A stretch of DNA of 27,713 nucleotides from an uncultured Pseudomonas sp. (GCF_946885885.1 NZ_CAMPHN010000051.1:1-27713); one strand, 5' to 3'; positions 6,727 through 16,434 are shown, counted from the first letter of the stretch. The notes: generated by a model from the sequence alone, not told the origin. Made by a program: numbers and translations.

Positions 6727-8643
6727 TCAAACCCGAAAATGCCCCACCGCCGCATTCAGGCGTACACCGACCTCCTCCAGCTCCGCCGTCGAAGCCTGCA
6801 AGTGCAGGCTTTCCTGGGCGTTGCCGTCGGCGATTCGGCTGACCCGCTCCATGCTCACACTGACCTGTTCGGCGGTGACGCTTTGCTGGTGGGCGGCGGC
6901 GGCGATTTGTTGGTTCATCCGTTCGATGCTGGACACCGCGTGGGTGATGCGCGTCAGGGCTTGCGAGGCCTGGTCGGCCAGAACCACGGTTTCGCCGCTC
7001 AGGGCGTGGCTGCCGGCGAGGCGTTGCGCCGCTTGCTGCACCAGCTGGCGCAGGCGCGCGATCATGTTTTCGATCTCTTCGGTGGATTTCTGCGTACGCC
7101 GGGCCAGGCCGCGGACTTCGTCGGCGACCACGGCGAAGCCGCGGCCGTGGTCGCCGGCGCGGGCGGCTTCGATGGCGGCGTTGAGCGCGAGGAGATTGGT
7201 TTGTTCGGCGACGGCTTTGATCACATCGAGCACGCCGCCGATCACCGCGCTTTCCTGCAACAGGGCTTGCATGGCCTCGGCGCTGCCGGCCATGTCGCTG
7301 GCCAGGCGCTGCACCTTGTCGCCGGCCTGGCGCACCAGGTCGTCGCCTTCGCGGGCTTGCTGGTCGGCCTGGGCCACGGCATCGCTGGCATCCATGGCGT
7401 TGCGCGCGACCTCCTGGGCGGTGGCGCTCATCTGCTGCATGGCCGTGGCCGCCAGTTCGGTTTCCTGACGTTGCTGCTCGATGCCCTGGCCGTTGCGCGC
7501 GATCACCGCGGAGAGGTTGGTGGCGGTGCCGTTGAGCTGCCCGACGCCTTCGCCGATGCGCCCGACCAGGCCATGCAGGCTGCCGCGCATGTCGCCCACG
7601 GTATCGAGCAGCAAGCCCAGCTCGTCGCGCCGGGCCGCACCGAGCGGCTGGCCGCTGAGATCGCCGGCCGCCACCCGTTTGGCCAGGGCTACCGCCTGGC
7701 GTAGCGGCTGCATGATCAATCGGCCGATCGATAGGCTGGCGCCGGCGCCCAGGGCCAACGCCAACAAGGTGACCCAACCGAGCTGGCGATAGGCGGTTTG
7801 GCTATCGTCGCGGGTCGCCTGCTCCTGCCGCCGATTGGCCTCTGCCAGCACCTCTGTCACCCGCGCCGTCTCGGCAGCCATCGCCGTGCTGTTCTGCGCG
7901 GCCCGTTGACGGCTGGCGACGAATTGCTGGAACGCCTGCTGGTATTCCGTCAATGCGTTGCGGGCGGTTTGAAACGATGCCTGCTCCTGTTCGCCTTGCA
8001 GGTTGAGCGCCAGGGTTTCCATGCTGGCGGTCAGGTCGCTCATGCCCATTTCCCACTCGTCGCGGTAGCGCTCTTCGCCGTCCATGGCGAAATACAGTTC
8101 GTTGTTGCGCAACCTGGCCAACTTGTCGCGCAACGCTATCGCCAGTTCCAGCTGCATCGCCTGCTCGCGGCTCGGAGCGCCACCGTTGTCGAGCATGGTA
8201 TTGAGCGCATCCAGTTGATCGAAGAGTACGGCGATATAGCTGTCGGCGACGGTTTGCGCGCGATCCTGCATGCGCTGTCGCTCGGCACTGGCCTGGCGCA
8301 AGGCGTCGGCATAGCGCAAAAACTGTTGCAGGTAGGCGTCGGCGGCGTTGGCGACCGGGCTCTCGCCCTGCCCCGCATGCAGCGCCTCGATGCTCGCGCG
8401 CACCTGCTCGTGGGCCTGGGCAGTCAGGCCTGTGGCGAACTCCTTCTCGGCGATCCGCGCCTGCAGGATCGCCGCCTGGGTCGCGGCATCCGCGCGGGTC
8501 TGTTGGTCGCGCGCCTGCAACAGGCCAATGGATTGAAAGGCGATGGCCGCCACGCCCAAGGTGGACAGCAGCACCAGGCCGAACCCCAGCCATAACTTGG
8601 CGCCGACCGGAAGATTGGCCAGCAGGCGAATCAGTCTGCGCAT
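6727..8643 (-). CDS. Methyl-accepting chemotaxis protein
   Basis: The 638-residue transducer has a first membrane helix (about 16-38), a ~250-residue periplasmic all-helical sensor (39-287), a second membrane helix (288-310), HAMP (about 311-365) and a cytoplasmic signalling domain. The hairpin tip reads [18 protein letters not shown] and is followed by [17 protein letters not shown]. The sensor length and helical content fit the bimodular HBM type, which binds small organic compounds, but I cannot name the ligand. The gene is last in the minus-strand series, two bases after the unknown secreted-protein gene, so the two are almost certainly cotranscribed. Its position behind calA and an envelope-transport set suggests chemotaxis toward the catabolic substrate; that is inference. 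Confidence 0.93.
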   Translation of the reverse strand: MRRLIRLLANLPVGAKLWLGFGLVLLSTLGVAAIAFQSIGLLQARDQQTRADAATQAAILQARIAEKEFATGLTAQAHEQVRASIEALHAGQGESPVANAADAYLQQFLRYADALRQASAERQRMQDRAQTVADSYIAVLFDQLDALNTMLDNGGAPSREQAMQLELAIALRDKLARLRNNELYFAMDGEERYRDEWEMGMSDLTASMETLALNLQGEQEQASFQTARNALTEYQQAFQQFVASRQRAAQNSTAMAAETARVTEVLAEANRRQEQATRDDSQTAYRQLGWVTLLALALGAGASLSIGRLIMQPLRQAVALAKRVAAGDLSGQPLGAARRDELGLLLDTVGDMRGSLHGLVGRIGEGVGQLNGTATNLSAVIARNGQGIEQQRQETELAATAMQQMSATAQEVARNAMDASDAVAQADQQAREGDDLVRQAGDKVQRLASDMAGSAEAMQALLQESAVIGGVLDVIKAVAEQTNLLALNAAIEAARAGDHGRGFAVVADEVRGLARRTQKSTEEIENMIARLRQLVQQAAQRLAGSHALSGETVVLADQASQALTRITHAVSSIERMNQQIAAAAHQQSVTAEQVSVSMERVSRIADGNAQESLHLQASTAELEEVGVRLNAAVGHFRV

Positions 8644-8645
8644 GG

Positions 8646-9542
8646 TTATTCGTCCGGGTTGGCGGCGGCCAACCTGTCGAGTGCGACGACGACGCCCGCC
8701 AGGTAGCGCTCCAGGCCGCCGATCACCTGCCCGGGATCGCGATCCAACAGACGCTTACGCACGAAGCGATAGGCCAGGCGCTGTTTGTGCAGCGCCTCGG
8801 CCTGCTCCGGCAGGAGGCGGCTCAGCTCGTCGAAGCCCTGCTTGATGGCTTGATCCCGGGCGATGAATTCGGCCTCGGCGAACGCCAGCGAATGGTCGCC
8901 GATCACCCGTGCGCTACGCGCCTGGGCATGCAGCAACAGGCTGGCGATATCCAGGCTCTGACGGTTGAGCAAGCGCATCGCCGGCGACAGTTCATCCGCT
9001 ACCTGCTGGTAGGCGGCGGCCGCTTGCCGGTCGAGTTGCGCGCGACTGTCGAGCAGGCCGACCAGCAGTTGCGGGTAGCGTGGCGCCTCGTCGCGCGAAA
9101 GCTCCTGCAGCTTGGCTAGCCAGGCATTGAGGCCAGCCAGCGAATCACCAATATCACTAGCAGGCTGTTGGAAAACTACCTGCGTTGCCGATACGGCGTT
9201 AAAAACAGGCTCGGACTGCTCATTTACACCTCGTAAACTCCGCGTCCTCGCCTGTTTTTGCCTTGTCTCGGCTGCCTCGCCTACGTTTTCTAACGGCCTG
9301 CTTGGCAGATTCAGCTGCAGCGCCAGCGCATCCAGGCGCTGCTGCGCGCCTTGCAACGCGCTCAGGTGGCGCTTGTCGGGCCGCGCATCCGGTTGCGCGT
9401 CGTAGTAGATCAAGGCGTTCACCGCCAACAGCGTCGCCTGGCTGCGCAGCTGTTGGTACTGCTGGCTCGGCGTGGCGGCGCCAGCCAGCGACGAGGCCAA
9501 CAGCAATACCATCGCCAGGCAACCGCCCTGGAAGATGCTCAT
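8646..9542 (-). CDS. Unknown secreted helical protein with an in-frame repeat insertion
   Basis: The 298-residue protein starts with a signal peptide ([20 protein letters not shown], then AGAA). The rest is helix-rich with many Ala, Gln and Leu, so it is probably periplasmic. I do not recognise the family; the helical repeats loosely recall transducer-like sensor domains. The ATG at 9542 overlaps the transporter stop codon (TGATG), and the stop is two bases before the chemoreceptor ATG, so it is translationally sandwiched between transporter and chemoreceptor. Residues about 81-128 are encoded by a ~140-bp palindromic element (9161-9300) of a kind usually found between genes. The protein may be a ligand-presenting partner of the chemoreceptor, or be impaired by the insertion. 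Confidence 0.75.
   Translation of the reverse strand: MSIFQGGCLAMVLLLASSLAGAATPSQQYQQLRSQATLLAVNALIYYDAQPDARPDKRHLSALQGAQQRLDALALQLNLPSRPLENVGEAAETRQKQARTRSLRGVNEQSEPVFNAVSATQVVFQQPASDIGDSLAGLNAWLAKLQELSRDEAPRYPQLLVGLLDSRAQLDRQAAAAYQQVADELSPAMRLLNRQSLDIASLLLHAQARSARVIGDHSLAFAEAEFIARDQAIKQGFDELSRLLPEQAEALHKQRLAYRFVRKRLLDRDPGQVIGGLERYLAGVVVALDRLAAANPDE
9161..9300. mobile_element. MITE-like element inside a coding sequence
   Basis: The ends CAGGCTGTTGGAAAACTA and (reverse complement of the right end) CAGGCCGTTAGAAAACGT are imperfect terminal inverted repeats about 140 bp apart. An internal palindrome (AAAACAGGC ... GCCTGTTTTT) adds further symmetry. No transposase is encoded. The left end is shared with the partial copy at 13126-13190. 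The host gene stays open through the element, which supplies about 47 codons. No clear target duplication is visible. Confidence 0.7.
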
Positions 9543-11965
9543 CAGCCCTCCCCGACCGGCAGGGTCGCCGGCTTGGCGCCGAAGGCCTGCTGCGGCAACA
9601 GGAAGTAGGCCAACGCCGGCAGCAGGATCAGCGCGCCGAGCATGTTCATCAGGAACATAAAGGCCAACAGGATGCCCATATCGGCCTGGAACTTGATCGG
9701 CGAGAAGACCCAGGTGGCCACGGCGATGGACAGGGTAATGCCGGTCAGCACCACCACCTTGCCGGTGAACAGCAGCGCCCGGTAGTAAGCCTCGGACAGC
9801 GAATCGCCGGCACGCATGCGCGCCAGGATCACGCTCAGCACGTAGAGCGCGTAGTCGATGCCGATGCCCACACCGAGCGCGATCACCGGCAGGGTGGCGA
9901 CCTTGACGCCCATGCCCAGGCCGACCATCAGCGCCTCGGCGAGGATCGAGGTGAGGATCAGCGGCAGGATCGCCGCGAGCACCGCGCGCCAGCTGCGGAA
10001 GGTCACCCAGCACAACAGAATCACCGCGCCGTAGACCCAATAGAGCATTTCCTGCATGGCCTTTTCGACCACGATATTGGTCGCCGCCTCGATCCCCGCG
10101 CTACCGGCGGCGAGCATGAACTTGACCTCCGGCAGCTGTTGCTCGGCGATAAAGGCTTCGCTGGTGGCCACCACCCGGCTCAGGGTTTCGGCCTTGTGGT
10201 CGGCGAGGTAGACGTACAACGACAGCAGCGAGCAGCCCTGGTTGAACAGTTCGCGCGGCGCACGGGTCTGTACCGCGCCGAGGGCGCCGTCGTTGGGCAC
10301 CAGTTCGTACCACTTGAAGTTGCCCTCGTTGTAGCCGGCATTGGCGATCTTGCTCAGCGCCGCCATCGAGGTGGTCGATTCCACTCCCGGCAACTGCTCC
10401 AAACGCCAGGCCAGTTGGTCGACCGCCGACAGGGTGCTGTAGCGGGTGCATTGATCTTCCGGGGTGCGGATCATCACCACGAAGATGTCCGAGCTGGCGG
10501 CGTAGTTGTCGTTCATGAACTGCACGTCGCGGTTGTAGCGCGAGTCGGCACGCAGCTCCGGGGCGCCGGGGTCGAGGTCGCCGATCTGCAGGTGGCTGGA
10601 GACCTGGTTGCCGAACACCGCCAGCAGCAGACCGCCGAGCACCGCGCCGATCGCCCAGCGACGGCTGGTGAAACGGTCGAGCAGCCGCCACAACGGGTGA
10701 CGGGCCATGCCGGCGCTGTCGTCCTGCTCGGCCTTCAGGCTGCGCTGCGCGGCTTTCGCGCTCACCCCGGTGTAGCTCAAGAGCACCGGCAACAGCACCA
10801 GGTTGGTGAAAATCAGCACGGCCACGCCGATGCTGGCGGTGATCGCCAGGTCCTGGATCACTTGGATCTCGATCACCATCAGCACGGCGAAACCCACCGC
10901 ATCACTGATCAATGCGGTCAGGCCGGCGAGGAACAGGCGGCGGAAGGTCAACCGCGCGGCGACCCAGGGCAGCATGCCGCGGCCGATGTCCTGCATGATG
11001 CCGTTCATCTTCTGCGAGCCATGGCTCATGCCGATGGCGAACACCAGGAACGGCACCAGAATCGAGTAAGGGTCGAGCTCGTAACCCAGGGCGGCGAGCA
11101 GGCCGATCTGCCAGAGCACGCCGACCAGCGAGCAGAGCACCACGGCGAAGGTACTGCGCCCGCAACGGGTGTACCAGAACAGCACGGCGACGGTCACCGC
11201 CACCGCGGCGACGAAGAACAACGCGACCTGCAACAGCCCCTCGATCAGGTCGCCGATCAGCTTGGTGAAGCCGGTGATGTGGATGCGTACCTGATCGTTC
11301 TGGTACTTGTCGCGCAGAGCCTCCAGGCGCCGCGAGAACTCGCCGGCGTCCAGCGCCTTGCCGGTCTCCGGGTTGATCTCCAGCAGCGGCACGTAGATCA
11401 CGCTGGACTTGAAGTTGGCGGCCACCAGTTGGCCGATCTCGCCGGAGCGGGCGACGTTGGTGCGCACCTCGTCGAGGCTGGCGAGCGAGCCGTCGTAGCT
11501 GCCGGGGATCACGGTGCCGCCGTCCAGGCCGTCCTCGGTCACCGCGGTCCAACGCGTGGTTGGCGTCCACAGCGACTTCATATAGGGCTTGTCGACGCCC
11601 GGCAGCAGGTAGATCTCGTCGTTGAGCTTGGCCAGGGTGTCGAGGTAGTCGGCACTGAAGATATCGCCCTGCTCCACCGTCACGGCGATCCGCAGGGCAT
11701 TGCCCAGGCCGCTCAGCTCGCTGCGTTCGGCGAGGAAATTGACCACGAAAGGATGCTTGGTGGGGATGGTTTTCTCGTAGCTGGCGTTGATGCCGATTCG
11801 CGCGGCCTGCCAGCCGAGCGCCAGGGTGGCCAACAGGCACAGCAGGATCACCCAGGGCCGATGGTTGAAGATCAGTCGCTCCACCCGATTGCCCGAGGCG
11901 CGGTCGAAGTCTTCCAGGCGGCCGATCACGGTGTGCATTGCGCTCGACGGTTTTTCGTATTTCAC
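9542..11965 (-). CDS. RND-superfamily (MMPL/HpnN-like) membrane transporter
   Basis: The 807-residue protein has the twofold RND/MMPL plan: one membrane helix near 30-50, a large extracytoplasmic loop, a five-helix bundle (about 230-400), a second helix near 430-450, a second loop, and a final bundle to about 795. The FAIGMSHGSQKMNGIM and VALGVGIGIDYALYVLSVIL segments are typical of COG1033 exporters. Such proteins move hydrophobic molecules or lipids between inner membrane and periplasm. The start is a GTG at 11965 preceded by TTAGGAG. It follows the YCF48-repeat protein by 45 bp and overlaps the next gene by one base. With DUF1302/DUF1329/YCF48 neighbours it probably forms an envelope-spanning route for a hydrophobic substrate; direction and cargo are unknown. 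Confidence 0.9.
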   Translation of the reverse strand: MKYEKPSSAMHTVIGRLEDFDRASGNRVERLIFNHRPWVILLCLLATLALGWQAARIGINASYEKTIPTKHPFVVNFLAERSELSGLGNALRIAVTVEQGDIFSADYLDTLAKLNDEIYLLPGVDKPYMKSLWTPTTRWTAVTEDGLDGGTVIPGSYDGSLASLDEVRTNVARSGEIGQLVAANFKSSVIYVPLLEINPETGKALDAGEFSRRLEALRDKYQNDQVRIHITGFTKLIGDLIEGLLQVALFFVAAVAVTVAVLFWYTRCGRSTFAVVLCSLVGVLWQIGLLAALGYELDPYSILVPFLVFAIGMSHGSQKMNGIMQDIGRGMLPWVAARLTFRRLFLAGLTALISDAVGFAVLMVIEIQVIQDLAITASIGVAVLIFTNLVLLPVLLSYTGVSAKAAQRSLKAEQDDSAGMARHPLWRLLDRFTSRRWAIGAVLGGLLLAVFGNQVSSHLQIGDLDPGAPELRADSRYNRDVQFMNDNYAASSDIFVVMIRTPEDQCTRYSTLSAVDQLAWRLEQLPGVESTTSMAALSKIANAGYNEGNFKWYELVPNDGALGAVQTRAPRELFNQGCSLLSLYVYLADHKAETLSRVVATSEAFIAEQQLPEVKFMLAAGSAGIEAATNIVVEKAMQEMLYWVYGAVILLCWVTFRSWRAVLAAILPLILTSILAEALMVGLGMGVKVATLPVIALGVGIGIDYALYVLSVILARMRAGDSLSEAYYRALLFTGKVVVLTGITLSIAVATWVFSPIKFQADMGILLAFMFLMNMLGALILLPALAYFLLPQQAFGAKPATLPVGEG

Positions 11966-12010
11966 AGTTGACTCCTAACTACCTACGCGGGGGGGCGCTG
12001 GCGTGGCCGC

Positions 12011-13096
12011 TCAAGGGCGGGCCACGGCCTGGATTTCCTGGCGGGCGGACAAGCCGCCCAGACCGACGCTGGTGAGGCTGCCGTCGGCCGCCTGTTCGAC
12101 GGCGGCGACAGTCGCGCCCTCGCGGGTGCGGCTATGTTCGAAATGCCTGCCGGCATCGTCGCTGAGCAGCAGTTCGCCGCTTTGGCTGGCCAGCAGCAGA
12201 CGGCCGTCGGCCAGCTCGATGCCGGCGGCCAGGGCCGACTCCAGGCCGGTGTCCAATTGCCGCCAGCTGTCGCCGCGATCGCTCGACCACCAGGCGTTGC
12301 CGCGCAAACCGTAGGCCAGCAGCCCGCCGCTACGGATGCTCAGCAGGCCGAAGAAACTGCCCTCGTAGGGCGAGGCCAGCGCCTGGAACGACTGCCCGGC
12401 ATCGCTGGAACGCAGCAGCAAACCGAGCTCGCCGGCGATAAACAGCTCGCCGCCCTGGGCATCGATGGCGTACAGGTTGAGGCCCTCGGGGTTCTCCACC
12501 TGGCCCATCCACGATTGCCAACTGGCGCCGCCATCGGTGGTGCGCAGGATCAAGCCGTAGGCACCGACGATGTAGCCGTGGCGACGGTCGCTGAAATACA
12601 GATCGAGAAAGGGTTTGTCCGGGCCATCGGCAACCAGCCATTCGGCGCCTTTGAGCAAGCGCTCGTCGCCACTCTGCTGGGCCGCCGCCAGCGCCAGCTG
12701 CGCGGCCTGGATGCCATCCAGTTGTTTGCTCCAGGTTTCGCCGCCGTCCGCGCTGTGCAGGACCACGCCGAGATGACCGACCGCCCAGCCGTGTTCGGCA
12801 TCGACGAACTGTATCGAGGTCAGACTGACGCTGGCCGGCACCTGGGCCTGGCGCCAGGTCGCCCCGGAATCGTCCGAGAGCAGCACGATGCCGCGCTCGC
12901 CGACCGCCACCAGGCGCTCCCCGGCGCGGGTCAGCGCCAGCAGCACCGAACGCGGCGCCTTGGCGCTGTGCAGCGCCGGCTGGTCGAGCAAGGGGATCCG
13001 CGCGGCGGCGGCCGACTGCGCCGCCGACCAGCCGGGCAACAACAGCGCGGTCAGCAACAGGGGCAAAGCCCGGGTGAAGGAAAAGTTACCGATCAT
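12011..13096 (-). CDS. YCF48/BNR-repeat periplasmic protein
   Basis: The 361-residue protein has a signal peptide (MIGNFSFTRALPLLLTALLL, then PGWSAAQ) followed by a beta-propeller. I count six Asp-box-like motifs: DSGATW, DGGETW, DGGASW, DAGQSF, DRGDSW and DAGRHF. This is the YCF48/photosystem II assembly-factor-like (BNR) fold, usually a binding or assembly scaffold rather than an enzyme. The ATG at 13096 was chosen because GGAG lies five bases before it; a GTG at 13111 is possible but less likely. It is 45 bp upstream of the RND gene. The same propeller commonly accompanies RND transporters next to DUF1302 and DUF1329 proteins, suggesting a structural partner of the transporter. Confidence 0.88.
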   Translation of the reverse strand: MIGNFSFTRALPLLLTALLLPGWSAAQSAAAARIPLLDQPALHSAKAPRSVLLALTRAGERLVAVGERGIVLLSDDSGATWRQAQVPASVSLTSIQFVDAEHGWAVGHLGVVLHSADGGETWSKQLDGIQAAQLALAAAQQSGDERLLKGAEWLVADGPDKPFLDLYFSDRRHGYIVGAYGLILRTTDGGASWQSWMGQVENPEGLNLYAIDAQGGELFIAGELGLLLRSSDAGQSFQALASPYEGSFFGLLSIRSGGLLAYGLRGNAWWSSDRGDSWRQLDTGLESALAAGIELADGRLLLASQSGELLLSDDAGRHFEHSRTREGATVAAVEQAADGSLTSVGLGGLSARQEIQAVARP

Positions 13097-13125
13097 ATGC
13101 GCTCCAACCACTGCATAAGAGTTAT

Positions 13126-13190
13126 CAGGCTGTTGAAAAACTACCTGGGCTGCCCCGCTTCTTGAAAAGATAGGGGCGTTAAAAATAGGT
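13126..13190. repeat. Partial copy of the 140-bp element
   Basis: CAGGCTGTTGAAAAACTACC and the downstream GGCGTTAAAAATAGG match the left half of the element at 9161-9300. The right half is absent. Confidence 0.6.
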
Positions 13191-13224
13191 GTTGTATCGC
13201 CAGGCGCGAATTGCCTGCGGCCCG

Positions 13225-13316
13225 TAGGAGGCCCGACCTCGGGGCGAGCTTTGCGCGGTAGGCAGCCCTGCGGGCTGCATTCGCCGCGGGGGCGCGCCTC
13301 CTACAAGGCATCGCAG
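13225..13316. repeat. REP-type palindrome (GTAGGAG...CTCCTAC)
   Basis: GTAGGAGGCCCGACC near the left is mirrored by GGCGCGCCTCCTAC at the right, with an internal GCAGCCCTGCGGGCTGC hairpin. This is the usual form of a Pseudomonas REP pair. Confidence 0.65.
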
Positions 13317-13437
13317 CATGCAGCATGTAATAGGGACATAGCCTTCTTCACTTGGGCTGCCTTCACGGCATGCCCCTTACCTAGGCAGCAATCTCCAAGC
13401 GCGCCCATACCTGGGCATCGGCGCGCTAGGCGCACCC

Positions 13438-14799
13438 TCAGCGCATGCTGTCGCTGGCCATGGCATCAGGGGTGAAGAACGATGGCGACGGGCGCGGATA
13501 GGCCTGGTACTGCACGTTCAGGTCGTTGGACGAGGAGTTGAGGAAGTAGGCGCCGGTTTCCAGGTTGTAGCTGCCCCACATCACCTGGTTGGTCAGCACC
13601 GGCATTTCCGGCGCCAACAGGGTCAGCGAGTAGTTGTGGCGACCCAGTTTGCCCTGGGCGTCGTAACCGTCGACCAGCAGCACCTGCCAGGAGTCCTCGT
13701 CCACGTAGTAGGTGCGGCGCGGTACCACATGGCGCTTGCCAGCCTTGAGGGTGGCCTCGACCACCCAGACGCGGTGCTTCTCCCAACGCACCAGGTCGGG
13801 GTTGAGGAAGCCCGGCTTGACCAGCTCGTCGCTGCTCACCGCCGCCGCGCGGTTGTTGTTGTAGGGCACCAGCAGTTCCTTCTTGCCGACCAGCTTGAGG
13901 TCGTGACGGTCGGTCGGGCCGAAGATCATGAACGCCTCGTCGAAGAAGCCGACGCCGGAGGTGACGAAGTCCGGGGTGTCGTAGGCGATGTTCGGCGCGC
14001 GACGCACACGGCGCTGACCGACTAGATACTGCCAGGCGGCACGCTTGCCCGGGTCCATGTCCCAGTGGGTCATCAGACCTTCGCCGGCCTTGGACGACGG
14101 CTGTTCGGTGGCCAGCTTGCCGATCAGGAACTTTCCGCCATAGGTCTCCAGGTTGCCTTCCTTGAAGTAGTACGGGCTCTGATACCAGAAGCGCGCGCGG
14201 GTGGCCTGGATCTTCTTGCCGCCGGCGGTCATCAGCCAGGTGTCGAACGGCGAGTAGAAGGTGTCGGCGCCCTGCCAGGACAGGCGTTGGTTCCACAGCA
14301 CCTCGGCACCGTTTTGCGGCAGCGGGAAGGGAATGCCGCCGTAGGCGCCGCTGACTTTCTCGCTCTCCACTTCGAGGGTGGCGCGGGTGGCGTTCTGCAG
14401 GGTGTTGTCGTACACCCACTGCGGCGCTGCGGCGCTACGCCGGGTCGGATAGACGTCCAGGCGGTAATCCGGGTACTTCTTCAGCAGCGCCTGAGTGCCC
14501 TCGGCCAACTGCTCGGCGTACTGCGCCATATTGCTCGCGCTGACCGAGAACACCGGTTTGTCGGCGGCGAACGGATCGGCGCGCTTGTCGCCGCTCTGGT
14601 AACCGGCCGGGGCCTCGGTGTAGCCGCCGGTCCATGCCGGGATGCTGCCGTCGGCGTTGCCGGCGCGCTCGCCGCCCAGGGGGGTGAGATCGGTATTGAG
14701 GCGTGCCGCTTGTTCCGGGGAGACCGCCGCATGGGCGAAACAGCTACCCATCAGGGCAAGCGTCAGGACAGACAGATGCAACGAAAATTTGCTTTGCAT
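13438..14799 (-). CDS. DUF1329 (LolA/LolB-like) outer-membrane-associated protein
   Basis: The 453-residue protein has a signal peptide (MQSKFSLHLSVLTLALMGSC, then FAHAA) and is recognisable as DUF1329. Near the N-terminus it has LTPLGGERAGNADGSIPAWT; it then carries DVYPTRRSAAAPQWVYDNT and a C-terminal region with RRTYYVDEDSW and YDAQGKL. The family has a LolA/LolB-like lipid-binding fold and is nearly always next to DUF1302. The ATG at 14799 fits the signal peptide; a GTG four codons upstream (14811) is possible. The gene starts about 19 bp after the DUF1302 stop. It probably carries or receives a hydrophobic molecule in the periplasm in partnership with DUF1302. Confidence 0.88.
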   Translation of the reverse strand: MQSKFSLHLSVLTLALMGSCFAHAAVSPEQAARLNTDLTPLGGERAGNADGSIPAWTGGYTEAPAGYQSGDKRADPFAADKPVFSVSASNMAQYAEQLAEGTQALLKKYPDYRLDVYPTRRSAAAPQWVYDNTLQNATRATLEVESEKVSGAYGGIPFPLPQNGAEVLWNQRLSWQGADTFYSPFDTWLMTAGGKKIQATRARFWYQSPYYFKEGNLETYGGKFLIGKLATEQPSSKAGEGLMTHWDMDPGKRAAWQYLVGQRRVRRAPNIAYDTPDFVTSGVGFFDEAFMIFGPTDRHDLKLVGKKELLVPYNNNRAAAVSSDELVKPGFLNPDLVRWEKHRVWVVEATLKAGKRHVVPRRTYYVDEDSWQVLLVDGYDAQGKLGRHNYSLTLLAPEMPVLTNQVMWGSYNLETGAYFLNSSSNDLNVQYQAYPRPSPSFFTPDAMASDSMR

Positions 14800-14817
14800 G
14801 GCGAATGACACCTTTTC

Positions 14818-16434
14818 TTAGAATGTGGTTTTCACGTAAACGGAGACGAAGTCGCGGTCGGCCAACGACTGCTCGTAGCTGAAGTCACCGTCCTCACGCA
14901 GCCCGGCGCCCTTCTTGCCGAAGAAGTTCACGTAGTTGATGCCGAAGTCCCAACGCTGCAAGTAGGTGGCCTTGAGCCCGATGCTCCAGTCGCCAGCGTG
15001 GCTGTTGCCGAAACCGGCCTTGCTCACCGCCGAGGAACGCCCGTCGAGCACCACGCCCAGACCCACCGGCACGCTCAGGTCGAGGCCGTCGGCCACCTGG
15101 AAGTACGCAGGCTCGGCCAGGATGCGCAGCGCCGTGGCGTCGCGGGTGGTGTTGGAGTCCAGCGCGGCGCGGTTGTCGGTCACGCTCAGGGTGCGGTTCC
15201 AGGCCAGCTCGGCGATCACCGAACCACCGTCCCAGAGATCGCTGGGCGACAGCAAGTAGATGGTCGAGAGGTTGATGTGCGCGGTCTTGCCCTTGGCGTA
15301 GAGCGCGTCGTCGCTGTTGTCCGCGGCCATGCCGGGCGCCACCACTTGCAGGTTGCTGACCAGCGGCGCGTTCCAGCGCAACGAGGCTTCGCCGGCGAAG
15401 TTGAACGGGCCGGAGGCGGTGGAGAAGCTGGCGCCGACGGTCTTGATGTCCTCGGCGAACACCTGGCGGTAGGTGGCCAGGGACGGCACGTCGAGGTACA
15501 GGCCACTGGGCGCCTTGTCGTGGTACTGGGCGGCATAGAAACCCAGTTCCAACTCGGTATTTTCAGGCTTGTAGCGCACCTGCAAGCCGCCCTGCCCCGA
15601 GTTTTTGGCTTCGATGTCCTTGCCATGCCGGGTTTCGCTGCCGAACACCGTGAACAAGGAACCGGAGCCCTCGCCCACTGCATCGACATCGCTCAGGTAA
15701 CTGCCGGCGCCGGGCAGGTTGGAGCGCTCCCACTCGAACTGGTAGTAGGCGCCGACCGACAACTGCGGGTTGATCTGCAATTGCCCGGATATTTGATTGA
15801 CCGGCCGCAGGATCTCCTTGAACTGGGTGCCCGGCACGCTGAGCAGCTTGACGATATCGCTCGGCCCTTGGGCGTTGGCGATGCCGTTGCCGCCGTAGAA
15901 CAGGCTTTCGCCGTAGATCAGGCTATGCTGGCCGAGGCGCAGGGTGCCCTGGCTCGACTCGCCGACAGCGCCGCGCACGAACACGAAGGCATCGAGGATC
16001 TCGGCGTCGCGCCCGTGCAGTTCGCGGGTGTCGTCGAGAAAGTGCTTCTGCAGGTCGCTGTCGGTGCTCTTGTTGTAGACATCGTCGTACCAGGCCGCGC
16101 CGCTGACCCGTAGGCCATAGTTCGCGGTACTCAGGTCGAACTCGGAGAACACGTCCAGGCGGTTGGATACCAGGCCGCGGTCGAAGTTGTTGTCGCCCTG
16201 GCTCTGGATATTCGGGTAGAGCCCGCCGGCGGTCGGCGAGTCGGTGATGGCGCTGTCCTGCCCGTGCAGACGGTAGGCCAGGCTGTATTTGATGGTGTTG
16301 TCCCAGCGTGCACGCCACTGCGAGTCGCCCAGGTCGAATTGCATCGCGCTGGCGCTCGACAACGGCAGTGCGGCGCAGATGGCGGTGGCCAGTGCGGCAC
16401 GCGTGAAGGTGGCAAGACCTCTGTGGTTATTCAT
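14818..16434 (-). CDS. DUF1302 outer-membrane beta-barrel protein
   Basis: The 538-residue protein has a signal peptide (MNNHRGLATFTRAALATAIC, then AALPLSSASA), then a beta-rich sequence with alternating aromatic residues, and ends in Phe (YVKTTF), the classical outer-membrane barrel end. N-terminal MQFDLGDSQWRARWDNTIKY is typical of DUF1302. The ATG at 16434 is supported by GAGGAAAG just upstream; a longer frame to 16542 has no such site and would spoil the signal peptide. It lies 221 bp downstream of calA on the same strand and just upstream of DUF1329. The likely role is uptake or export of hydrophobic aromatic substrates across the outer membrane; this is inferred from context. Confidence 0.88.
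   Translation of the reverse strand: MNNHRGLATFTRAALATAICAALPLSSASAMQFDLGDSQWRARWDNTIKYSLAYRLHGQDSAITDSPTAGGLYPNIQSQGDNNFDRGLVSNRLDVFSEFDLSTANYGLRVSGAAWYDDVYNKSTDSDLQKHFLDDTRELHGRDAEILDAFVFVRGAVGESSQGTLRLGQHSLIYGESLFYGGNGIANAQGPSDIVKLLSVPGTQFKEILRPVNQISGQLQINPQLSVGAYYQFEWERSNLPGAGSYLSDVDAVGEGSGSLFTVFGSETRHGKDIEAKNSGQGGLQVRYKPENTELELGFYAAQYHDKAPSGLYLDVPSLATYRQVFAEDIKTVGASFSTASGPFNFAGEASLRWNAPLVSNLQVVAPGMAADNSDDALYAKGKTAHINLSTIYLLSPSDLWDGGSVIAELAWNRTLSVTDNRAALDSNTTRDATALRILAEPAYFQVADGLDLSVPVGLGVVLDGRSSAVSKAGFGNSHAGDWSIGLKATYLQRWDFGINYVNFFGKKGAGLREDGDFSYEQSLADRDFVSVYVKTTF

Larger units (their letters stand above)
13097..13437. other. 341-bp repeat-filled spacer within the minus-strand gene series
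   Basis: No gene is visible. The region contains a left-half copy of the CAGGCTGTTGAAAAACTAC element (from 13126) and a palindromic unit, with GTAGGAGGCCCGACC at about 13226 mirrored by GGGGGCGCGCCTCCTAC near 13305. It separates the DUF1302-DUF1329 pair from the YCF48-RND-unknown-MCP group, so a separate promoter for the latter could lie here, although I see no clear one. Confidence 0.55.

Noticed and set aside
8646..10040. A 464-codon frame extending the unknown secreted protein upstream into the transporter gene
   Set aside because: The first 166 codons overlap the transporter in another frame; the ATG at 9542 starts a good signal peptide and overlaps the transporter stop as in normal coupling.
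9263..11971. A 902-codon open frame on the plus strand opposite the RND transporter
   Set aside because: It is an antisense shadow of GC-rich coding DNA: composition is His/Gln/Arg-rich and low in membrane or domain pattern, while the minus strand encodes a clear transporter.
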